From Bacillus massilioanorexius (lineage in GTDB: Bacteria; Bacillota; Bacilli; Bacillales; DSM-1321): a DNA stretch of 50,191 nucleotides. Position numbers and translations under genes: made by a program. The stretch lies in contig NZ_CABKRX010000027.1 in the NCBI RefSeq assembly GCF_902374955.1, forward strand, positions 1 to 50,191. The letters run 5' to 3'. The notes beneath the pieces were generated by a model that saw only the letters and a program-made list of their open reading frames with translations, was not told the DNA's origin and ran no database searches. Positions 43,610 through 50,191 of the stretch are shown piece after piece. Positions within the stretch are counted from its first letter, which is position 1. Every line of letters starts with the position of its first letter.

Positions 43610-44162
43610 AATCTTCCTCCTGATATATTTCTTGTATAGCTTTAATAAAATCTTCTTTTGAGATTTGGAACATATTTAATCGATTGTAAAGTTGTTTACC
43701 ATTGGTATATCCAATTCGAAGCTTTATTCCTAATTTCTCTCTTCTTTCTTTGGAGCCTTTACCACCTATTAAACCACAGTCTAATAAGTCTTGGTGTGTT
43801 ATTTCTTCTTCGAAAACTTCTTTCAAAATTTGAGCTTCTTTAAGCGCTAATCGAATGGCATCTGGAGAAGCATGCTCCACGCCAATACCTCGTCCATTTT
43901 TCGGTCTAGCTTCCGCCTTCGGTAAAAAAGCGTGCTTACATCCTTGAACCTTTTCAGAAACAATTGTTCGAATACGTTCCCCTGGATAATCTGGATCCGT
44001 AAATATAATAACGCCTCTTTTTTCTTGTGCTAAGCGTATTTGTTCAATAACCGCATCTCCAATGGCTGAGCCATTAGTTTCTATTGTATCAGCATCTAGT
44101 GCTCGTTTAATCGCTGTAGTGTCATCTTTACCTTCGACTACTATAATTTCTTTTATTTTCAT
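43602..44162 (-). CDS. rnmV: Ribonuclease M5
   Basis: Matures 5S rRNA. The 186 aa carry an N-terminal Toprim domain with the catalytic Glu in IIVVEGKDDTTAIKRAL and Asp pair in IIFTDPDYPGERIR, followed by the family C-terminal region. It overlaps rsmA, the standard Bacillus order. The gap to yabE (44163-44367) has no other recognised feature. Confidence 0.96.
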   Translation of the reverse strand: MKIKEIIVVEGKDDTTAIKRALDADTIETNGSAIGDAVIEQIRLAQEKRGVIIFTDPDYPGERIRTIVSEKVQGCKHAFLPKAEARPKNGRGIGVEHASPDAIRLALKEAQILKEVFEEEITHQDLLDCGLIGGKGSKERREKLGIKLRIGYTNGKQLYNRLNMFQISKEDFIKAIQEIYQEEDYA

Positions 44163-44367
44163 TTTTCCTCCGATAAAGTGAAATATCTAGCATGGGGAAT
44201 TTCATCCTACTCCCAATAATTAACCGGGTCTTTTTTCACTTTTGGTTCTTCACTTCTCCTCCATTAAAAATGAGGAGCCTTAGCACCAATTTGAACGGGA
44301 TAAATATCCTCTTTAGCCATTCCTTCTACGTTTCATTTTACATTATACTCTTACAAATTAAATACAC

Positions 44368-44410
44368 AAAAAAAGGTTGCTTAAAAGCAACACTTTCAAG
44401 ACAACCTTTT
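44368..44410 (-). terminator. yabE terminator
   Basis: Stems AAAGGTTG / CAACCTTT (outer) and GTTGC / GCAAC (alternative inner) end in seven T residues on the minus strand, just past yabE. The two stems share the 3' arm and are mutually exclusive. Confidence 0.75.
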
Positions 44411-44414
44411 ACAA

Positions 44415-45542
44415 TTAATTTAATATCCGGATTTTTACCTTTTTTCTTCCCCACTGATACGCTTTTGATTTACTCGAGAAAAAGATATCAATCTTATTCC
44501 CTTTAATCGCTCCGCCTTTATCAGCAGCAATTGCATATCCATAACCTTCAACATATACTTTTGTACCTAAAGGTATAACTCTTGGGTCAACTGCTATAAT
44601 TTTAGCATTTGGATTGCTTCTCAAATCAAATCCCGTTGCCGTTTTTCCTGAGCACCCATTACAGTACGCTGTATAGGCCGTTGAAGTAACATACATTTCT
44701 TGACCATCTGAAATGGTATTATTTAATACTTTAGTACCGACAGCAACTACTTTATCCCGTTTTTCTCGAACTACTTGTTTAGCAATTAAGGATCTTTTAA
44801 CTTCTTTGCCATTCTCTGTAATGACTTCGTATTGATTAGATACTAAACCATTTAAGCCTTCAGAAATTACTTTTTCACTTCCTTCAGCTAGGTTACTGTC
44901 CTTCTTAGATATGACCTCATAGTTAATGGGTTCTTCCACTACATCGGTGACTTTTTTCACTCTCACAACATTTACAACACTGTTTGGTTTTACAGAATCG
45001 TCTAATGATGGTTCAACACGGTCCATTGGCTGTACGGAAATTCCCTGTTCCTTTAAAAAGTCAGCGACCGTAGTCGAAGTTGACCACACCTTTTTCGATA
45101 CTCCTCCATCTACTACCTGTAGTATAAATGCTCTATCTATTGTTATATTCATATGATCTTTAATGGCGGTATTCGTTTCTGGAGATATCTTATCATTATT
45201 GCTTAATTGTATTTTTTGTTCTTCTAAAAATTCGCCAACTGTTTTAGCTGTTGTCCATATGCTTTTTTCTTTATCCCCCTCAACAACCTTAACCTCTTTT
45301 GCAGGATTCCAAGTTATTTGAAGTTGATTACTTACTTTTGTATGACTAGCAGGATATAAATAATCCTTTTGTGAGAGCGGTATTTCTAATTCAGTCAATA
45401 ATTCTTCTATGGTTGATGCATGAGTTGAAACAATTGTCTCTTTACCATCTAAAGTTAAAGCAACTGTTTTCTTTGTCCCATGGTATAACAAAGTGCCACT
45501 GACTACTAAAAATACTAGAAAACTAGTAATATATATAGCCAT
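44415..45542 (-). CDS. yabE: YabE, G5 and 3D domain cell-wall protein
   Basis: Resembles resuscitation-promoting factor/Sps-type wall hydrolases. After a membrane-anchoring helix there are three DUF348 repeats (VALTLDGKETIVSTHASTIE and two more), a G5 domain (about 200-280 of the full frame) and a C-terminal 3D domain with TAYTAYCNGCSGKTATG and IAADKGGAIKGNKIDIFF, with the conserved Asp residues of lytic transglycosylase folds. The frame is open up to a TTG at 45653, but that TTG is part of a promoter -35, so translation must start later. The first ATG is at 45542 (weak site AAGGAAC); a strong AAAGGAG lies near 45608 but without an ATG, GTG or TTG in frame. I give the conservative start. Confidence 0.9.
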   Translation of the reverse strand: MAIYITSFLVFLVVSGTLLYHGTKKTVALTLDGKETIVSTHASTIEELLTELEIPLSQKDYLYPASHTKVSNQLQITWNPAKEVKVVEGDKEKSIWTTAKTVGEFLEEQKIQLSNNDKISPETNTAIKDHMNITIDRAFILQVVDGGVSKKVWSTSTTVADFLKEQGISVQPMDRVEPSLDDSVKPNSVVNVVRVKKVTDVVEEPINYEVISKKDSNLAEGSEKVISEGLNGLVSNQYEVITENGKEVKRSLIAKQVVREKRDKVVAVGTKVLNNTISDGQEMYVTSTAYTAYCNGCSGKTATGFDLRSNPNAKIIAVDPRVIPLGTKVYVEGYGYAIAADKGGAIKGNKIDIFFSSKSKAYQWGRKKVKIRILN

Positions 45543-45624
45543 GTTCCTTCGTTTAAAAGCTTTCGTTATGCAATTTCTAAATTTATTAATGAAGATGACA
45601 AAAGCACTCCTTTCTCTTCGGTGA

Positions 45625-45653
45625 ATTGTATAGACTTCCTTAAAAAATGTCAA
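45625..45653 (-). promoter_or_regulatory. yabE promoter
   Basis: On the minus strand, a perfect TTGACA (45648-45653), a 17-bp spacer and TACAAT (45625-45630). The ribosome site AAAGGAG follows 14 bp downstream. Confidence 0.8.
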
Positions 45654-45779
45654 TGTAAGTAGTCTGCTAAGTGTATAACTTATTATGCATATACTCTAGT
45701 TAATTGAAAAGCAAAGCCTATCGACAAGCTTTCTCTTCCTGATTGGAATGTTTTGTAGAAATTATAAGAAAAACTTATT

Positions 45780-45800
45780 AGTCAGACAAGCAATCTGACT
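45780..45800 (-). terminator. Probable tatD terminator
   Basis: The perfect stem AGTCAGA / TCTGACT, followed by AATAAGTTTTT on the minus strand, lies 19 bp past tatD. The T-run is offset, so termination may be partial. Confidence 0.6.
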
Positions 45801-45818
45801 GTTCGACATACTTTTGTA

Positions 45819-46586
45819 TCAATTTATGCCGAATAATTTTTTTGCATTTGTTGTTGTTTTTCTAGCAATTTCATCGAAAGAAAGATTTTTTAATTGAGCA
45901 ATTTCTTCAGCTACCAACTTAACATAACTTGGCTCATTTCTTTTACCTCGGAAAGGATGTGGTGTTAAATAAGGACAATCCGTTTCAATTAGCAGTTTAT
46001 CTAACGGAATTTGTGCCGCTACTTCTTTAACATTTTTAGCATTTTTAAAAGTAACAGGTCCTCCGAAAGAAATATAAAAATTCAGATTCATACACTCTTT
46101 AGCTGTTTCGATACTACCACTAAAACAATGCATAATTCCGCCTACTTCTTCAGCTCCCTCTTCTTTTAGAATCTCAACAATGTCGTGGGTAGCTTCACGA
46201 TTATGAATGATGATAGGCAGCTTCACACGTTTTGCCAAAGAGATTTGCTTTCTAAATACCTCCTTTTGAATGTCTTTTGGTGACTTATCCCAATGATAAT
46301 CTAACCCCATTTCTCCTAATGCTACTACCTTTGGATGAGCTGCTAATTCTTCTAGCCATATTAAATCCTGATCAGTCATATCAATTGCATCAACTGGATG
46401 CCACCCTACACTAGCATAGATAAAAGAATATTTTTCCGCCAATTCAATTGCTTTCTTTATCGTTGGTGTATCGAAACCTACTACTACCATTTTTGAAACG
46501 CCTTCTAATTGAGCTCGATTAATTACCTCTTCTAAATCTTCTTTATATTGTTCTGCGTTTAAATGTACATGTGTATCAAAAAGCAT
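45819..46586 (-). CDS. yabD: TatD-family metal-dependent deoxyribonuclease
   Basis: Amidohydrolase-fold hydrolase, probably a DNA 3'-5' exonuclease. The 255 aa show the metal-binding motifs DTHVHLNAEQY at the N-terminus, ALGEMGLDYHWDKSP near residue 90, IIHNREATHD, HCFSGS and LLIETDCPYLTPHPFRGK. All metal ligands look intact. It lies between metS and yabE, as yabD does in B. subtilis. Confidence 0.95.
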   Translation of the reverse strand: MLFDTHVHLNAEQYKEDLEEVINRAQLEGVSKMVVVGFDTPTIKKAIELAEKYSFIYASVGWHPVDAIDMTDQDLIWLEELAAHPKVVALGEMGLDYHWDKSPKDIQKEVFRKQISLAKRVKLPIIIHNREATHDIVEILKEEGAEEVGGIMHCFSGSIETAKECMNLNFYISFGGPVTFKNAKNVKEVAAQIPLDKLLIETDCPYLTPHPFRGKRNEPSYVKLVAEEIAQLKNLSFDEIARKTTTNAKKLFGIN

Positions 46587-46892
46587 TTCAAATCTCCCTT
46601 TCTAGCATTAAGTTTATTATGAAATACAGATTTCATGTCTCACATTTCGGTAACATTTATATTACAAAAACGGGACATTTTCATTACTTTATATTTCACA
46701 GAAGCAATTATTTCCTTTATTTAGGAGTGTATTTCATATTCTATTACATTTTTTTTAACGAATTATTTCTTGTTTAACCTACAAAAAAACAGATAATAAC
46801 TCGTAATTCCCGACCTAATTCTTCGTTTTATTTCAGGATTCGTTATTATTCGATAGTTTATTAAAATGACTCAAAAACTAAAAAAACAGCTT
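46587..46892. other. AT-rich gap upstream of tatD
   Basis: No gene seen. An 18-bp inverted repeat (ATGAAAT-ACAG-ATTTCAT, 46619-46636) lies near where the tatD promoter should be. Nothing else was recognised. Confidence 0.4.
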
Positions 46893-46941
46893 TAACCATC
46901 CCTCTTTTGACATGTACTTAAACTTTTAAAAAGGATGGTTT
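46893..46941 (-). terminator. Possible bidirectional hairpin, metS terminator
   Basis: AACCATCC (46894-46901) pairs with GGATGGTT (46933-46940); A/T runs inside can extend the stem. On the minus strand a run of seven T residues follows about 9 nt later. It is the only terminator-like element after metS, since the palindrome at 47065-47108 has no T-run. Confidence 0.45.
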
Positions 46942-47064
46942 TATATCGAATCATATTTGTTCATCTTTATTACTTTTTATTCTAGTGAGTTACTTATTTA
47001 TATTTATTCTCTTTAGGAGTCTTGCTATTTTACTTATTGCCTCCCATTGTAAAAGCTTATTTTT

Positions 47065-47108
47065 TAAAGAGAAGGAACGTTTCACGTGAAACATTCCTTC
47101 TCTTTAAT
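47065..47108. repeat. 44-bp palindrome enclosing parS
   Basis: A 22-bp arm on each side of position 47086.5 pairs at 21 of 22 positions; the only mismatch is 47079/47094. Outer arms read AAAGAGAAGGAA and TTCCTTCTCTTT. It starts 6 bp past the metS stop. The centre is the ParB site listed separately. Confidence 0.9.
47079..47094. promoter_or_regulatory. parS: parS-like ParB (Spo0J) binding site
   Basis: CGTTTCACGTGAAACA matches the ParB site consensus TGTTTCACGTGAAACA at 15 of 16 positions (the first base differs). In Bacillus, parS sites cluster around oriC and nucleate Spo0J spreading and SMC loading. The metS region lies close to the origin, and I recall a B. subtilis parS site at a similar map position. 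ParB binding has not been shown here. Confidence 0.85.
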
Positions 47109-47113
47109 ATACT

Positions 47114-49066
47114 TTATTTTACTTTTGATCCATTAGGAAGACTTGAGTCGACAGAAGCTAACGCTAATTTTCCATCTTCACTTCCTGCTAAAATCATCCC
47201 TTGAGATAACTCTCCTCTTAATTTAACAGGTTTTAAATTGGTAACACAGATTACTTTTCTTCCTACCAATTCCTCTGGCTTATAATATTGTGCTATACCC
47301 GAAACAACTTGGCGCTTTTCATACCCTAAATCCAGTTGCAGTTTTAATAGCTTATCCGCTTTTTTTACAGGTTCTGCTTGAATAACTTCGGCAACTCTCA
47401 AATCTACTTTCATAAAGTCATCAATTGAGATTTCCTCTGTTTTTTCAACTACTTTATCTTTTTTCGGTTCTTCCACTACTGGACTTGAACCTTTCATTTT
47501 GTCTTTAATATATTCCACTTCTTTTTCCATCTCTAAACGAGGAAAAATAGGATCTCCTTTAATAACAGTCGTTCCTTCAGGAATGATACCAAAATCATTT
47601 ACACGATCCCAAGATTTTAGTGTTTCATCTTGAATATTAAGTTGTTGGAAGATTTTTTCCGGTGTTTGTGTTAAAAATGGCTTTAATAGTACAGCTGTTA
47701 TTCTTAATGATTCAGCTAAATGCGCCATAACACTACCTAGTTCATCCATCTTTTCTTCTTTAGCTAACACCCAAGGTTGTGTTTCATCAATAAATTTATT
47801 CGTACGACTAACTAAAGTCCAAATATTCGTTAATGCTACAGAGAATTCCATGGATTCCATAGCAGCTTCATAATTCTTTACAGTCTCATTTGCAACTTCA
47901 ACAAGTTGTTTTTCGAATTCATTAGTAGATTCTTTATACGCTGGAATTGTTCCGTTAAAATACTTTTGAATCATAGCTACAGTTCGATTTAATAAATTTC
48001 CTAAATCATTTGCTAAATCGAAATTGATTCTTTCCACAAAACCTTCAGGCGTAAATACACCATCTGAACCAAAAGGAACTTCACGTAATAAATAATAACG
48101 TAATGCATCTAATCCATAACGGTCAATTAATGTGACAGGATCAACTACATTTCCTTTTGATTTAGACATTTTGCCATCCTTCATTAGCAGCCAACCATGA
48201 GCGAATACTTTCTTTGGTAATGGCAAATCTAATGCCATAAGCATAATTGGCCAATAAATCGTATGGAAACGAACAATCTCTTTACCAACTAAATGGACAT
48301 CTGCTGGCCAATATTTTTGATAGTTCGTATCGTCATTAGAACCATATCCTAGAGCTGTTATATAGTTTGATAATGCATCAATCCAAACGTAAATAACGTG
48401 CTTAGGATTACCAGGTACTTTTACTCCCCAATCGAATGTTGTACGAGAAACAGCTAAATCTTCTAATCCTGGTTTGATAAAATTATTAATCATTTCATTT
48501 TTACGAGATTCTGGCTGAATAAAGTCAGGATTTTCTTCGTAAAATTTCAATAAACGGTCGACATACTTACTCATTTTAAAGAAATATGACTCTTCTTTTA
48601 CCTTTTCAACTGGTCGACCACAATCTGGACAATTACCATTTTCAATTTGTCTTTCCGTAAAGAATGATTCACAAGGTGTACAATACCAACCTTCATATTC
48701 ATCTAAGTAAATATCCCCTTGCTCAACCAGCTGTTGAAAAATTTTCTCTACTACATCTTTATGACGTTTCTCTGTAGTACGAATAAAATCATCATAAGAA
48801 ATATCTAGTTTATCCCAAAGTTCTTTAATGCCGGCTACTATTTGATCTACATATTCTTGAGGTGTGATTCCACCTTCTTCAGCTTTACGTTGTATTTTTT
48901 GTCCGTGTTCATCAGTACCTGTTAAATATCTTACGTCGAAACCGCGCATACGCTTATAACGAGCCATTGCATCACCTGCAACTGTAGTATAAGCATGGCC
49001 AATATGTAAATTGCCACTTGGATAATAAATCGGTGTGGTAATATAGAATGTTTTTTGATCTTTCAT
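47114..49066 (-). CDS. metG: Methionyl-tRNA synthetase
   Basis: Class I enzyme (metS in B. subtilis). The 650 aa contain the HIGH motif in GNLHIGHAYTT (near residue 20), a zinc site CTPCESFF and CPDCGRPV (around 128-150), KMSKSKGN (near 298) and the C-terminal tRNA-binding EMAPII-like domain (DFMKVDLRVAEVIQAEPVKK, from about 545). The ATG has AGGAGG upstream. No T-box leader is present in the 0.8-kb upstream region. It diverges from abrB. Confidence 0.98.
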   Translation of the reverse strand: MKDQKTFYITTPIYYPSGNLHIGHAYTTVAGDAMARYKRMRGFDVRYLTGTDEHGQKIQRKAEEGGITPQEYVDQIVAGIKELWDKLDISYDDFIRTTEKRHKDVVEKIFQQLVEQGDIYLDEYEGWYCTPCESFFTERQIENGNCPDCGRPVEKVKEESYFFKMSKYVDRLLKFYEENPDFIQPESRKNEMINNFIKPGLEDLAVSRTTFDWGVKVPGNPKHVIYVWIDALSNYITALGYGSNDDTNYQKYWPADVHLVGKEIVRFHTIYWPIMLMALDLPLPKKVFAHGWLLMKDGKMSKSKGNVVDPVTLIDRYGLDALRYYLLREVPFGSDGVFTPEGFVERINFDLANDLGNLLNRTVAMIQKYFNGTIPAYKESTNEFEKQLVEVANETVKNYEAAMESMEFSVALTNIWTLVSRTNKFIDETQPWVLAKEEKMDELGSVMAHLAESLRITAVLLKPFLTQTPEKIFQQLNIQDETLKSWDRVNDFGIIPEGTTVIKGDPIFPRLEMEKEVEYIKDKMKGSSPVVEEPKKDKVVEKTEEISIDDFMKVDLRVAEVIQAEPVKKADKLLKLQLDLGYEKRQVVSGIAQYYKPEELVGRKVICVTNLKPVKLRGELSQGMILAGSEDGKLALASVDSSLPNGSKVK

Positions 49067-49153
49067 TTTTTCCTCCTATTGTATACCCTTCATTTATTTA
49101 ATAAATTCTTTATTATCATAGATAGAAATTAATTATTTTTCGTTTACTTTATC

Positions 49154-49162
49154 ATTATAGCA
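49154..49162 (-). promoter_or_regulatory. Possible metS promoter, extended -10
   Basis: TTGCTATAAT on the minus strand combines TATAAT (49154-49159) with the TGN extension. No good -35 is visible 17 bp upstream. It is about 90 bp before metS. Confidence 0.42.
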
Positions 49163-49642
49163 AGAAAATAGATGAAATCACTTAAAAAAGATTGATATAC
49201 TTAGAAAAACCGCCCATCTATTTTGAATCGATTATATGATTCAGAAATAGGTATGCCCTTGAACATAGCTTTTTAACAATCTCCTTCTATTAAAAGAAAG
49301 CATCTTTTCTCTTACGATAAAACATAAATAATATCCTACTTTTTTCTTCTGTAAAAAAAGCGTGCATACCTCTTCTATCCTTTCCATATCATTCCGTACT
49401 TTATACCTCCTAGCATCTTTTAACTAACTTCCTTACCTACCAATTAAAGTACTACGATACAATACTTCAATAAAATCATTGGAAATTTGCCGTTTTTGGC
49501 ATCTATGCTTTTGTATCACTATTACAGTTTTTTACATTTCGTCGCATTTATTATAAATATTTATAAATATGAAGTTGGAATTTTTGCCATATTTTATATA
49601 AAATAGTATAATCACTACGGTAACGTTAATTTCACTAAAAAT
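49163..49642. other. Long gap between metS and abrB
   Basis: AT-rich, no convincing gene. A large imperfect hairpin at 49214-49254 (CTATTT and TGAATC paired across a short loop) is followed on the minus strand by GGTTTTTC and resembles a terminator. This suggests a short minus-strand transcript may come from farther right, but no promoter or reading frame supports one. Confidence 0.4.
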
Positions 49643-49651
49643 ACGGATTTT

Positions 49652-49658
49652 TGTCGAA
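49652..49658 (+). promoter_or_regulatory. Distal Spo0A box
   Basis: TGTCGAA is an exact match to the 0A box consensus TGNCGAA, 181 bp upstream of the proximal pair at abrB. A TTGACA at 49668-49673 follows closely, but I see no matching -10. Confidence 0.45.
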
Positions 49659-49785
49659 TACAGTCGATTGACAGTGATTATTAGATAAAATTATCCTCGT
49701 TCCTATACCATTTGATTATCATTTCTTAAATAAAACCTTGTTTTAATCATGTTTGATTAAAATTTTTGAATCATTAATAAAATCA

Positions 49786-49814
49786 TTGACGTATTTGGGA
49801 ATGGCTGGTATTAT
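49786..49814 (+). promoter_or_regulatory. abrB promoter
   Basis: TTGACG (49786-49791), a 17-bp spacer and TATTAT (49809-49814). Spo0A boxes lie just downstream, where bound Spo0A would block transcription, as in B. subtilis. Confidence 0.75.
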
Positions 49815-49832
49815 TAATTATTATAAAAACTT

Positions 49833-49849
49833 TGTCGAATAATGACGAA
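49833..49849 (+). promoter_or_regulatory. Tandem Spo0A boxes repressing abrB
   Basis: TGTCGAA (49833-49839) and TGACGAA (49843-49849) both match the 0A box exactly and are spaced 10 bp apart. The same tandem arrangement (TGTCGAATAATGACGAA) lies downstream of the abrB promoter in B. subtilis, where Spo0A~P represses abrB. Confidence 0.87.
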
Positions 49850-49898
49850 AATTATCAAAATTTTTCCCATTCAAAGAATATGAGAGGGGCAGTACATA

Positions 49899-50183
49899 AT
49901 GAAATCTACAGGTATAGTACGTAAAGTTGATGAACTTGGTCGTGTAGTTATTCCTATCGAACTTCGTCGTACTTTAGGAATAGCAGAAAAAGATGCTCTT
50001 GAAATCTATGTTGATGATGAGCGCATCATTCTAAAAAAATATAAACCAAACATGACTTGTCAAATTACTGGTGAAGTATCGGATAATAACCTTTCACTAG
50101 CTGACGGTAAATTGATTTTAAGTAAAGAAGGCGCTGAGCAACTTCTTGAAGAAATTCATCATTACTTAGAACCAACAAAATAA
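49899..50183 (+). CDS. abrB: Transition-state regulator AbrB
   Basis: DNA-binding repressor of stationary-phase genes such as spoVG, biofilm and antibiotic genes. The 94 aa are nearly identical to B. subtilis AbrB through the swapped-hairpin domain (GIVRKVDELGRVVIPIELRR, residues 5-24) and EKDALEIYVDDERIILKKYKPNMTC in part (IILKKYKPNMTC). The C-terminal multimerisation half is slightly more divergent. The ATG has GAGAGGGG upstream. It is the only protein gene on the plus strand; its terminator would begin at the window edge (AAAAAAAGCT). Confidence 0.98.
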   Translation: MKSTGIVRKVDELGRVVIPIELRRTLGIAEKDALEIYVDDERIILKKYKPNMTCQITGEVSDNNLSLADGKLILSKEGAEQLLEEIHHYLEPTK

Positions 50184-50191
50184 AAAAAGCT

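Noticed and set aside
49241..49387. 48-codon minus-strand frame (starts MERIEEVCTLFL) in the metS-abrB gap
   Set aside because: A GGAGG is present but 18 nt from the ATG; the sequence has no protein-like pattern and ends in a hairpin. It is more likely chance.
1..50191. Mobile elements, prophage, CRISPR, riboswitches and T-boxes
   Set aside because: No transposase, integrase, direct-repeat array or conserved leader motif was seen. Upstream regions of lysS, metS and cysK were read for T-box and S-box motifs without success.

Overview
The window is a stretch of an AT-rich, spore-forming Bacillaceae chromosome close to the replication origin. It carries sporulation genes (abrB, yabG, sspF, spoVG, fin, spoVT, yabP/yabQ, spoIIE, yabS/yabT), and its gene order matches the abrB-to-lysS segment of Bacillus subtilis almost gene for gene. 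Protein sequences recall B. subtilis and the B. cereus group, but I cannot fix the species. Every protein gene except abrB is on the minus strand, so the sequence is presented in reverse of the usual map. abrB and two tRNA genes are on the plus strand.

Right to left (direction of transcription): abrB (plus) diverges from metS across an 0.83 kb intergenic region holding Spo0A boxes. Downstream of metS is a parS-like ParB site at the centre of a 44-bp palindrome. Next come tatD, yabE, rnmV-rsmA, yabG, veg, sspF (57 aa, TTG start), ispE, purR-ridA-spoVG, glmU-prs-ctc, pth, fin, mfd, spoVT, yabM-yabN-rqcP-yabP-yabQ-divIC, yabR, tRNA-Met and tRNA-Glu (plus strand), spoIIE, yabS-yabT, tilS-hpt-ftsH, coaX, hslO, yacD, cysK, the folate operon pabB-pabA-pabC-folP-folB-folK-yazB-dusB, and lysS. 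Past lysS lies a 5'-truncated beta-propeller-like gene. The left edge holds two tandem consensus promoters and the leader of an rRNA operon whose 16S gene would start outside the window.

Functional themes: translation and tRNA (metS, lysS, tilS, dusB, pth, rqcP, rsmA, rnmV, ctc); cofactors and precursors (folate, CoA, PRPP, UDP-GlcNAc, isoprenoids, cysteine); DNA repair coupled to transcription (mfd); proteostasis (ftsH, hslO, yacD); sporulation regulation and morphogenesis. Promoters match the expected sigma factors at several genes: a sigma-H-type site at spoVG, sigma-B-type at ctc, sigma-K-type at yabG, sigma-G-type at sspF, and a Spo0A-type sigma-A promoter with a 21-bp spacer at spoIIE.

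The main anomalies are two housekeeping genes broken by single-base changes in homopolymers (mfd at an A7 run, folK at a G6 run), the parS palindrome, two degenerate copies of a structured intergenic repeat, a palindrome over the spoIIE -10 element, and two genes (yabE, yabM) with a strong ribosome binding site but no conventional in-frame start at the right distance. I found no mobile element, prophage, CRISPR array or clearly novel multi-gene system. This is mostly a conserved core region.
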